Source: Kiritimatiellota bacterium B12222 (GTDB lineage Bacteria; Verrucomicrobiota; Kiritimatiellia; SS1-B-03-39; UBA6053). From it: a DNA stretch of 64,000 bases. Below, piece by piece: positions 1 through 7,159 of the stretch. Location: the NCBI GenBank assembly GCA_029719485.1, contig CP120722.1, forward strand, positions 496,001 to 560,000. The letters are read 5' to 3'. The translations under genes were made by a program, and so were the position numbers. Each line of letters opens with the position of its first letter. The stretch's first letter is position 1. A model generated the notes under the pieces. The model made no database searches, was not told the origin of the DNA, and was given only the letters and a program-made list of their open reading frames with translations.

Positions 1-162
1 GAGGTCTTGATCTAATCCCGTTTCATTCTGAACCGCAGAAGTGGTCTCCACTAAAGCCGACGCACCAACAGCTGCAGCGACACCAAGGGTGTCTGCACTT
101 AACATGATTCGGGGCTCGAGGGCCTCTAAATCAAAATTGGATTGGTTATGACGTTCTTTCAA
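1..162 (-). CDS. LEPR-XLL domain surface protein, N-terminal fragment
   Basis: Reading leftwards, an open frame runs from a TTG at 162 (or ATG at 105) off the left edge with no stop. It encodes about 54 residues. It begins with a charged stretch and then carries FDLEALEPRIMLSAD, a near-exact match to the LEPR-XLL motif. That motif is known at the extreme N-terminus of very large secreted or surface proteins in marine and PVC bacteria, where it follows 10-30 basic residues. The TTG start is preferred because it places the motif about 15 residues in; a stop codon lies two codons upstream. The ATG at 105 falls inside the motif and would destroy it. After the motif comes a small-residue Ala/Val/Thr stretch. 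The rest of the protein, probably long and repetitive, lies outside the window, so its function cannot be read. No strong Shine-Dalgarno sequence is visible. Confidence 0.72.
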   Translation of the reverse strand, partial: MKERHNQSNFDLEALEPRIMLSADTLGVAAAVGASALVETTSAVQNETGLDQDL

Positions 163-226
163 AATTTAAACTGAGTTACTTGCCTATATTAGAAGGAAAG
201 TTATCCACTCGTCAACCCCCCTTTTC

Positions 227-258
227 TGTTAATAACACTTAAATATAATGTTAATAAC
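227..258. promoter_or_regulatory. two direct copies of TGTTAATAAC, 22 bp apart
   Basis: The decamer TGTTAATAAC occurs at 227-236 and 249-258, with centres 22 bp apart (about two helical turns), in the AT-rich region upstream of the LEPR-XLL gene. A pair of same-phase repeats is a usual form of regulator binding site. No regulator is known, and in AT-rich DNA this could be chance. Confidence 0.25.
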
Positions 259-362
259 TTTTACCCCAAGAACGTTAGGTTTTTTGAACTTTTTGATGCA
301 TTTATTACATTCTTGTTAACAGCGAAATCGGATGCTTTTTATCCTCTATTTCTATTTCCGAT

Positions 363-1439
363 TTACTTTTTCAAAAAGTCGTCAAAAGCCCTTTGAAAAC
401 TACTTAAATCTTCAAATCCATACACAGCTTGTAGGGGAATGTGAAATGGATTTCCATCTACGGTGATCCCTTTGAGAAAGCGTACAAATGCAGGTTGGTC
501 TTTTCTTAACATCAACATCCCCACCACTTGTTGACTGGTGGCATAAAAGAGTTCAATTTGGGCTTCCTGTTGTGGATAACTATTCATCTGCGTAAGCACT
601 TGAACAGGATAGCCCTGTTTTAGATCTCCCATTCCGCGCTCTACATCCACTTTTTTGCCTTTAAAGGCGCTGTGCCCCACATTTCCATACCATTCCGCCA
701 AGCCTTCGTTTAACCATAAAGGAGGTTGATACACAAAAAATCGATTTAAAACCAAATGACTCATTTCATGCGCCAAGATATGCGCATTGGCTGTAGAACT
801 GTCGGTATCATACAAAAACATGCTCATTCCATGAACATAGGCCGCAAACCAATTCTGCACGGAGTCGACATTACCCAAAAATTCCTGCCAGTCTTTCTGA
901 TTTCTCACCACGATAATGTGTGATTTTTCTTTATAACGATCTTCAAAACCTGGCAGATCCGCAGCAATATACTGATATTGAAAATCAGCCATCCGTGCCA
1001 CTTTCTTCGCAAAACCCAGTTGTTGGTAATGAATGATAAAGTATTCCGTTTCGGCATGATTCCAACTGCGACTTAATCCCAGCAATGCATTTTTGACTTC
1101 TGGCTCCATGCTCTCTGGCCAGACATCTCCCCGCACAATCGGTTTCCAGGTTAATTCCCGCCGACCCGTAGGTTTTTGAATCTCTCCAGCAGGAATAGCC
1201 CCATGAGCGTGGTCTCCTGCTAACTTGAGCACCGTCAATCGGTCGTTTGCAGTTAATTTTTCTACCCGAACTTGGATCACTTCATCATTCGATTTACGAA
1301 GCGTCACCATCCCGGCATCATACGAAACAAATTCTGCTTCGGTTTTAAATCCCCCCAAAGCCCGCCAAGTACGCATTTCGGCCCGAAGTCCTTGAAGTCC
1401 CCCCCACAGAAGCAGCCCCAAACAAACAAACTTACGCAT
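363..1439 (-). CDS. secreted SHD1-domain gluzincin metallopeptidase
   Basis: A probable zinc peptidase exported from the cytoplasm. Residues 1-20 form a signal peptide (basic start, Leu/Gly-rich core, cleavage near LRA-E). Residues about 22-70 match the SHD1 (SLA1 homology) domain, starting RTWRALGG and followed by a short beta-rich repeat; it is common in PVC secreted proteins. The catalytic part has HEMSH at 224-228 and a downstream WLNEGLAEW whose Glu245 would be the third zinc ligand, the gluzincin pattern of the peptidase MA/DUF1570 group. The 358-residue length is typical. Its start overlaps the end of the upstream phosphatase gene by 8 bp, so the two are translationally coupled. The substrate is unknown. 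The fold assignment is firm from HExxH...NEGxAE; the biological role is not. Confidence 0.8.
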   Translation of the reverse strand: MRKFVCLGLLLWGGLQGLRAEMRTWRALGGFKTEAEFVSYDAGMVTLRKSNDEVIQVRVEKLTANDRLTVLKLAGDHAHGAIPAGEIQKPTGRRELTWKPIVRGDVWPESMEPEVKNALLGLSRSWNHAETEYFIIHYQQLGFAKKVARMADFQYQYIAADLPGFEDRYKEKSHIIVVRNQKDWQEFLGNVDSVQNWFAAYVHGMSMFLYDTDSSTANAHILAHEMSHLVLNRFFVYQPPLWLNEGLAEWYGNVGHSAFKGKKVDVERGMGDLKQGYPVQVLTQMNSYPQQEAQIELFYATSQQVVGMLMLRKDQPAFVRFLKGITVDGNPFHIPLQAVYGFEDLSSFQRAFDDFLKK

Positions 1440-1974
1440 CTCTTTTGACAGGCGTATACGTCATTAAATATCGGCCCTTTACTTTATCCACATCAAAACT
1501 TGATCCCTTGGTGGTTATAAACCGGCATTTTTTCCGAGCTTTTTCAGGATCCATGCCCATAAATTCAATTTTCCATAAGGCCCCGTACAATACCGCACGT
1601 CCTTCTCCATGCTTGCAATGAATGATCGCCGGCCGATGCGCTGGATCTTCCAACCATTGGATAAATTCGTCCCTTAACTCATCGGGAGGAACTTGCGGAG
1701 ATTCTAAATTGAGATGATAAACCCCTACTTCATCTAAAGCCGCTTTTTCCGCGGCAATCTTTTCTGCTCCTTCTACCGGACATCGCAAATCTACCACGGT
1801 TTTGATCCCCAAACGTTTCACCACTTTTTTCAAGCGATGAGGAGGCATCACCCCGGATGTATAGACCTGCCCCCGCTCAATCACCGTCAATCGATACTCC
1901 ACAAGTTGCCACCAACCATACGCAACCGCTGAAAGGACAACTAAACCTGCTAAAAAAGACCAAAAGATATGCAT
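1432..1974 (-). CDS. membrane-anchored dual-specificity-type phosphatase
   Basis: A CX5R phosphatase of the cysteine-dependent (DSP/PTP) superfamily. The motif HCKHGEGRA holds the nucleophile Cys120 and Arg126 (numbering from the start used here). An upstream VVDLRCP segment matches the strand-loop usual in DSP-like proteins. The N-terminus is one hydrophobic anchor (FWSFLAGLVVLSAVAYGWW), so the catalytic domain probably faces the periplasm. The open frame extends to 2046, but the ATG at 1974 is preferred because GGGGC lies just upstream and the anchor begins at once. The longer form would add 24 charged residues. The gene overlaps the metallopeptidase gene by 8 bp. Substrate (phosphoprotein, phosphoinositide or polyphosphate) cannot be told. 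Confidence 0.75.
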   Translation of the reverse strand: MHIFWSFLAGLVVLSAVAYGWWQLVEYRLTVIERGQVYTSGVMPPHRLKKVVKRLGIKTVVDLRCPVEGAEKIAAEKAALDEVGVYHLNLESPQVPPDELRDEFIQWLEDPAHRPAIIHCKHGEGRAVLYGALWKIEFMGMDPEKARKKCRFITTKGSSFDVDKVKGRYLMTYTPVKRDA

Positions 1975-2093
1975 GCCTGCCCCTAGCATAGCCCGAATCA
2001 CTTTCCAAGACCTGCATTCCGACCTTCGGAAACTAAAATTCCCCAAGTTCCGACGCTCGGAAGCCGCAGAAACCTGTCCTTAATAAGGGCAAC

Positions 2094-2099
2094 ATTATA
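2094..2099 (-). promoter_or_regulatory. candidate -10 box for the phosphatase-peptidase pair
   Basis: On the minus strand the sequence reads TGCCTATAATG, a perfect TATAAT preceded by a TG two bases upstream. A TTGCAG lies 19 bp further up, which is long for a -35 spacer. It sits in the 125-bp gap before the next divergent gene. Transcription would start near 2087. Confidence 0.35.
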
Positions 2100-2171
2100 G
2101 GCAGGATGATTTTCTCATCTGCAAGGGCTTCATTGTTGAGCTTTTGGACCTAACGCGTACCATTTTATCCT

Positions 2172-3515
2172 ATGGAAATGCCTGACACGCTATATTTAGA
2201 AAAGCAGCTCCCTTGGACCAAACGCCATTGGATGATTTTGGCAGCGATCTTTTTCACTGCTTTCATCCTTATTCCTGGCATTGCGGTGTTTTTACCCATT
2301 TGGGATATTGATCCTGTAGAGGATCTAGCCCTGTGGATCAGCCCCGAGCCGATCCCTGAGCAAGAGAACAGCTGGCCCCTTTTAGTAGAGATCTTTCAAG
2401 GGATTTCACCGAATGATCAGAGGGATCTCCTTCACTGGGCAACAAATCCCGAAAATGATGATTTAGACCTGCAAAAGTGGCTTCTCAGGAATCCTGAAAT
2501 GCTTCGTTTCTCGGAATTACTCCATAAACCCTATTGTCGCCCTCCTTTTGGTGAACAAATTGGAGCTGCAGATTACAATTCCTATCTTCTTCAAGTGGCC
2601 TACTGCTTTCCTAAAATTCACCTGCATAGCCAAACAAGCTCTCAAACCCGCTTTGACGCCTGGCTGCTTTACCTGCGTTTCCTCAAGGTAATGGAAAATC
2701 CACAAACAGGATTCTATACCCCTGCATCGCAAAACCTTGCATTCAAAGAGTTGAGCAAAACCTTTACCCAAGATCCTTTTGTACCTACCTTTTCCACACC
2801 TCAACTGCATCAGTTAACGGAGCTCATCCGCTCTCTAGATGAAGACCTCAGGGATGACTGGATTTGGTCCATCATTCATGATTATCAGTTTCAACACCAG
2901 GTATTCGAACAAAGGGGATTTTCTGGCTATTTAGAAGAATACTATGAGAGATGGGGAAAATATCCTCCATATATCTATAAATGGTGGCCTTTTCCTTTTC
3001 TATATCAACCTCAGCGTAGCCAATCTTTGATTTTAGAAACCCACCAAGCGGCCCTCTATCACCTTGATCCACAACAATTTCCCTATGTATCAGCACGAAA
3101 TATCCGGCAAATTCAGAGAGAAGAGTTTTATAATGAAGGTATTGGCATGCCCCTCAATATCTTTAATGTTCAGGGAAAAATCGCCGCTTTAGAACTATCT
3201 CCAGCTTTTCACGTTTGGGTAGATGCTTCCATCCATGAATATCAATGGTCTCTCCACTCTATGCAATTGTTTATCGCTTTGCTTCAGTTTGAACAAGAAA
3301 CCGGGGAGTTACCGTCTACTTTGGCAGCACTGGTCCCGAAGTATATCCCTGAATTATTTACAGATCCCTTTGATGGACAAGCCATTAGGTATGATAGAGA
3401 GCAAAGAAGCTTTTACGCGGTGGGACGTGATGGCGTGGATCAAGGTAGAGAGAAGGAGAAGTCTGATGATCTATGGGTAATTTTACCAGGACCTCATCAA
3501 GTAAGCTCCCCCTGA
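2172..3515 (+). CDS. single-pass membrane protein of unknown function
   Basis: Not recognised as a characterised family. Residues 20-43 form one transmembrane helix after a short basic N-terminus, so most of the 447 residues are probably periplasmic. The middle is rich in aromatic residues, His and Gln with no catalytic motif that I can see. The last 100 residues have a pattern seen in many uncharacterised PVC membrane proteins: an amphipathic helix with ETGELPSTLAALVPKYIPE, then DPFDGQAIRY and VGRDGVDQG. It resembles the C-terminal part of pseudopilin G-like proteins. No good ribosome site precedes either ATG (2172 or 2178). It converges on the radical SAM gene, and the two coding ends overlap by 19 bp. 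Confidence 0.7.
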   Translation: MEMPDTLYLEKQLPWTKRHWMILAAIFFTAFILIPGIAVFLPIWDIDPVEDLALWISPEPIPEQENSWPLLVEIFQGISPNDQRDLLHWATNPENDDLDLQKWLLRNPEMLRFSELLHKPYCRPPFGEQIGAADYNSYLLQVAYCFPKIHLHSQTSSQTRFDAWLLYLRFLKVMENPQTGFYTPASQNLAFKELSKTFTQDPFVPTFSTPQLHQLTELIRSLDEDLRDDWIWSIIHDYQFQHQVFEQRGFSGYLEEYYERWGKYPPYIYKWWPFPFLYQPQRSQSLILETHQAALYHLDPQQFPYVSARNIRQIQREEFYNEGIGMPLNIFNVQGKIAALELSPAFHVWVDASIHEYQWSLHSMQLFIALLQFEQETGELPSTLAALVPKYIPELFTDPFDGQAIRYDREQRSFYAVGRDGVDQGREKEKSDDLWVILPGPHQVSSP

Positions 3516-4414
3516 AACCAAGCCCGTTTGCGCATCTCGGTTTCGAGTTGATGGATAAACTCTCCTTTACTGAACTCTGATGGGGGCGCCAATCGATTTT
3601 CAGAATCCGTAAACACCCGAAAAAGGGGAAGATGAGCAGGAATACGTCGGATCAACTGCATCACCAACTCAAGCCACGCGGATTCAGGAAGCACTGGGAA
3701 GGGTCGGTTTTTCCATTCCTCTGCTAAGAGGGATCCATCAATAATATGGAGATTATGCAATTTGAGCGCCTGAATAGGCAATGCGGTTACTTCGTCAAGG
3801 GTGGCAAACATATCATCCGAACTTTCACCGGGCAGACCAAACAGCAAATGCATACAGCTTTTGAGACCAGCCGCTTGTAGTTTACCCACTGCTTCTTTGC
3901 TTTTAGCCCATGTATGCTGACGATTAATGCGCAACAGGGTTTTCTCTTGGGCCGTTTGCGCGCCCAGTTCTACCCAAACATCCAGATGTTGATTCCATTC
4001 CTGCAGCAGCTGGATGGTTGCGGGCGGTAAACAATCCGGCCGGGTACCTAAACTTAAGGACACAAAGTCATGTTCAGCCAAAAGCGGTTCAATCATCGCT
4101 TTTAAAGCCTCTACAGATGAAAAAGTGGCCGTATAGGCCTGAATATACAGTTCCAACAAGCCTTTGCCATACCGCTGGCGCACAAATCGAATGCCATGAC
4201 CCACTTGCTCCGCCGGCAAATCAGCCCGCAAAGTCTGCCGAGCGCGTCCGCCATCTTCTGCACAAAAGGTGCAGCCCCCTATATTTCCTGGCTTCTTGTG
4301 CGGACATCCCCAGCCCGGATCTACGGGTACCCGATATAACGGAACGCCCCACTTCGCCAAAGCCCAGTCTTTATGACTTAACCAAGGAAGCGAAGCTTTC
4401 ACACTTTCGGTCAA
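3497..4414 (-). CDS. yhcC: radical SAM protein, YhcC/TIGR01212 family
   Basis: A radical S-adenosylmethionine enzyme of the YhcC family. The cluster motif is C37-x10-C48-x2-C51, the wide spacing that marks this family rather than the usual CX3CX2C. It is followed by the conserved [19 protein letters not shown] and WVELGAQT blocks and by LLFGLPGES. At 305 residues it is the family's usual size. The start codon overlaps the stop of the upstream UDP-glucuronate decarboxylase in an ATGA overlap, so they are cotranscribed although no functional link is obvious. The physiological substrate of YhcC proteins is not established. Family assignment is secure. Confidence 0.9.
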   Translation of the reverse strand: MTESVKASLPWLSHKDWALAKWGVPLYRVPVDPGWGCPHKKPGNIGGCTFCAEDGGRARQTLRADLPAEQVGHGIRFVRQRYGKGLLELYIQAYTATFSSVEALKAMIEPLLAEHDFVSLSLGTRPDCLPPATIQLLQEWNQHLDVWVELGAQTAQEKTLLRINRQHTWAKSKEAVGKLQAAGLKSCMHLLFGLPGESSDDMFATLDEVTALPIQALKLHNLHIIDGSLLAEEWKNRPFPVLPESAWLELVMQLIRRIPAHLPLFRVFTDSENRLAPPSEFSKGEFIHQLETEMRKRAWFQGELT

Positions 4415-5349
4415 ACTTGGGTGCGGAAATAGTCAATGGTCCGACGCAAGCCTTCTTCCAACTGTACCGTCGGTGCCCAGCCATTGAGTTTTTCCTGTGC
4501 AAGGCTGATATCAGGTTTGCGCTGTTTGGGATCATCCTGAGGCAGATCTTGGAAAACCAATTTGGAACCCGTACCCGTGAGTTCAATCACTTTTTCTGCC
4601 AGTTCCAGCATGGTGAATTCGCCAGGATTACCAATGTTGACGGGTCCAGGATAGCCTTTTTCGGTTTGCATCATGCGACGGAAACCTTCGATCAAGTCAT
4701 CCATATAACAAAAACTACGGGTTTGAGATCCGTCACCGTAAATGGTGATATCCTGCCCTTGTAACGCTTGAACGATGAAATTGGAAACCACGCGTCCGTC
4801 GTGTGGATGCATACGAGGTCCGTAGGTATTGAAAATGCGCACCACTTTGATGTCTACGTCGTGTTCACGCCAGTAATCAAAAAAGAGGGTTTCAGCACAG
4901 CGTTTACCTTCATCGTAACAGCTACGAATGCCGATGGGGTTTACTTTGCCCCAATAGGATTCACTTTGTGGATGTACTTCTGGATCACCATACACTTCAG
5001 AAGTGGAGGCCTGCATAATACGGGCTTTGGTACGTTTCGCCAATCCCAGCATGTTGATCGCACCGTGAACCGAGGTTTTTGTGGTGTGCACAGGGTTGTA
5101 TTGATAATGAACCGGACTGGCCGGGCAAGCCAAGTTATAGATCTCATCCACTTCGCAAAAGTAGGAATGACAGACATCGTGACGGACCAATTCGAAATAC
5201 GGATTGCCAATCAAATGGGCAATGTTTTGTTTTTGTCCGGTGAAAAAGTTATCCATACAGATGACATCATAATCCTCTGATAAAAGACGATCGCACAGAT
5301 GACTACCTAAAAATCCGGCGCCGCCGGTAACTAAAGCTGATTTTTTCAT
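4411..5349 (-). CDS. UDP-glucuronate decarboxylase (UDP-xylose synthase)
   Basis: An extended short-chain dehydrogenase that converts UDP-glucuronate to UDP-xylose using bound NAD. Visible features are the Rossmann motif GGAGFLG (9-15), the catalytic pair Tyr145/Lys149 in [17 protein letters not shown] carrying the active-site Ser/Thr, and [10 protein letters not shown] and [11 protein letters not shown], which are typical of the UXS/ArnA-decarboxylase group. At 312 residues it is the soluble bacterial form without the membrane anchor of plant or animal enzymes. UDP-xylose would feed surface glycan assembly, in keeping with the glycosyltransferase locus at 12.6-25.3 kb. No UDP-glucose dehydrogenase is present in the window. 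It is the first gene of a two-gene unit with the radical SAM gene. Confidence 0.9.
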   Translation of the reverse strand: MKKSALVTGGAGFLGSHLCDRLLSEDYDVICMDNFFTGQKQNIAHLIGNPYFELVRHDVCHSYFCEVDEIYNLACPASPVHYQYNPVHTTKTSVHGAINMLGLAKRTKARIMQASTSEVYGDPEVHPQSESYWGKVNPIGIRSCYDEGKRCAETLFFDYWREHDVDIKVVRIFNTYGPRMHPHDGRVVSNFIVQALQGQDITIYGDGSQTRSFCYMDDLIEGFRRMMQTEKGYPGPVNIGNPGEFTMLELAEKVIELTGTGSKLVFQDLPQDDPKQRKPDISLAQEKLNGWAPTVQLEEGLRRTIDYFRTQV

Positions 5350-5503
5350 AAGGGTGCGCTATCTTGTTGGAGTTCTTTTGTCATTAAAAAGAAAAGAAAA
5401 GATTACGCCGAGTCCTTACTGTTCACACCCCATCTCCCCTACAACCTTCGCCATCTTTTTGAAGATAGAACCATTTTCCCAGTATTGAAAAGACAGATCA
5501 TCT

Positions 5504-7060
5504 ATGAAATATGAAAACATGAACCTGTCTTCACCCCAAACGGCTCAACAGGGTCAGGTACTGACCTGGCATTTCCACAGCGAAAAAACCTACGAAAATC
5601 CTTATATGCAGGTATCCGCATGGATGTTGTTTCGACATGAATCCGGAAAAGAATACCAACGTCCTGCCTTTTGGGATGGTGGAAATAGCTGGAAAGTACG
5701 TTTTGCCGTTCCCGAATCATCCGGCACATTCCAGTGGGAAAGCTTTGCCGATGTCGACGACCCAGGCCTCGTGGGCAAACAGGGGCTGATCACTTGCAAG
5801 GGATCTACACCCGATAAGGGCGGGTTGCTCTCCATGTCGCAAGGAAAACGAAATGTCATCGATGCCCACGGCCAAGGAAAACTTTTGGTTGTGGATACAG
5901 CTTGGGCCCTGCCCTGGCGGGCGACAGAGGATATGTGCCGGATTTACGCGGCCGATCGCAAACAAAAGGGCTTTAATGCGGTATTATTAATGACAGTACA
6001 ACCCGACATGAAAGCGGAAGGCCCACAGGAACGTGGGGTCGACGGTGGATTCGATCGCGGGTTTACAGATTTATCTCAAGGTAGCCTGCAACAACTTAGA
6101 CCCAAATACTTTAAAGCCTTTGACCACCTCATTCGTATCCTACTTGACGCAGGAATTACTCCTATTTATCAACCCATTTTCCACGGATACGGCTGGAAAG
6201 GGCTCTCGGTCATTGGAAAAATCATCGATGAGCATGAATACTGTCGATATTGTCGTTATCTGGTAGCCCGTTATGGCGCATGGCCCGCAATCTACTTAGT
6301 GGGGGCCGACGGAAATGGCACAGAACCCGGGGTTCGAAAAGCCGGGCAAGAAATTGAGAGCTGGGATTGCTATCAACAACCCACCGGCATGCATTATAAT
6401 CCTGGTTCAGCCGCTGCACAGTGGCAAGCCGACGATTGGCTCGATTTTCAATGCTGCCAAACGGGTCACGACTCTGAACACCATCCGGAACGGGTCGAGA
6501 AAATGTGCGGGAACCGTCCTGTCAAAGGAGTGACCAACGGTGAGCCAACCTACGAATGCATGAATCGTTCTGAAAACGCAGCTGGGTGGTGGCAGGGACA
6601 CGAAGCCTGGCTGAATTTTACGGCTGGAGGCACATTCGGCGTATTTTATGGGGCCGGAAGTTTATGGAACTGGGTTTACCATGCGGATGAACCGGGTCAC
6701 GAAGCCTGGTGCGTCGCCCCGAATGCAGGATGGCGCGAAGCCCTTGACTTTGAAGGATCACGCTACCCGGGCATCGTAGCAAAAATTGTATCCGCCTATG
6801 ACTTCATGGATCTTATGCCCCAAGCCAACTGGATGATGGACAAGCCCTGTGTGGGCAAAAAACATCAATTTGCTTTGCTGTACTTAGAAAAGGGAGGAAA
6901 TGTTCATGTCATGAGCAAAGAAGTGCCCCCCCATTATACCCTTTACTGTGCAAAAACTGCAAAAGTACTGGAACAAGGCTCTCGAGACCAGAATCAAACC
7001 TACTCTCTTCTCCAAGTTCCTTCTAGCCCAGATCCAGTAGTGGTTGTCTTTTATCCCTAA
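5504..7060 (+). CDS. DUF5060/DUF4038-type glycoside hydrolase
   Basis: A TIM-barrel glycosidase. Residues about 10-95 form a beta-sandwich of the DUF5060 type (GGNSWKVRFAVPESSGTFQWES). From about 110 the DUF4038 barrel begins with DTAWALPWRAT and RKQKGFNAVLLMTVQPD. GVTNGEPTYE supplies Glu347 and Glu351 as candidate nucleophiles, and LVGADGNGTEP lies at the expected acid/base region. The C-terminus resembles the putative collagen-binding beta domain that follows DUF4038. Related enzymes include GH140 apiosidases that act on pectin side chains, but the substrate here is not determined. There is no signal peptide, which is unusual for the family and suggests action on imported oligosaccharides. 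The start is uncertain (ATG at 5504 or 5519). Confidence 0.78.
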   Translation: MKYENMNLSSPQTAQQGQVLTWHFHSEKTYENPYMQVSAWMLFRHESGKEYQRPAFWDGGNSWKVRFAVPESSGTFQWESFADVDDPGLVGKQGLITCKGSTPDKGGLLSMSQGKRNVIDAHGQGKLLVVDTAWALPWRATEDMCRIYAADRKQKGFNAVLLMTVQPDMKAEGPQERGVDGGFDRGFTDLSQGSLQQLRPKYFKAFDHLIRILLDAGITPIYQPIFHGYGWKGLSVIGKIIDEHEYCRYCRYLVARYGAWPAIYLVGADGNGTEPGVRKAGQEIESWDCYQQPTGMHYNPGSAAAQWQADDWLDFQCCQTGHDSEHHPERVEKMCGNRPVKGVTNGEPTYECMNRSENAAGWWQGHEAWLNFTAGGTFGVFYGAGSLWNWVYHADEPGHEAWCVAPNAGWREALDFEGSRYPGIVAKIVSAYDFMDLMPQANWMMDKPCVGKKHQFALLYLEKGGNVHVMSKEVPPHYTLYCAKTAKVLEQGSRDQNQTYSLLQVPSSPDPVVVVFYP

Positions 7061-7159
7061 GCCCTACGTGCAAAATTTGTAAAAACCGATACTTCGCTTA
7101 CCCAAAAAAAGTTTAACAAAAAGAAGGACTGAAGTTCTCTTATCCGCTACAGATAAAAC

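Noticed and set aside
1484..1495. TTATCCACA DnaA box
   Set aside because: A single copy inside the phosphatase gene; chance match.
4018..4764. Long rightward frame opposite the radical SAM and UDP-glucuronate decarboxylase genes
   Set aside because: It is antisense to two genes with clear family motifs; its translation shows no domain and low-complexity composition.
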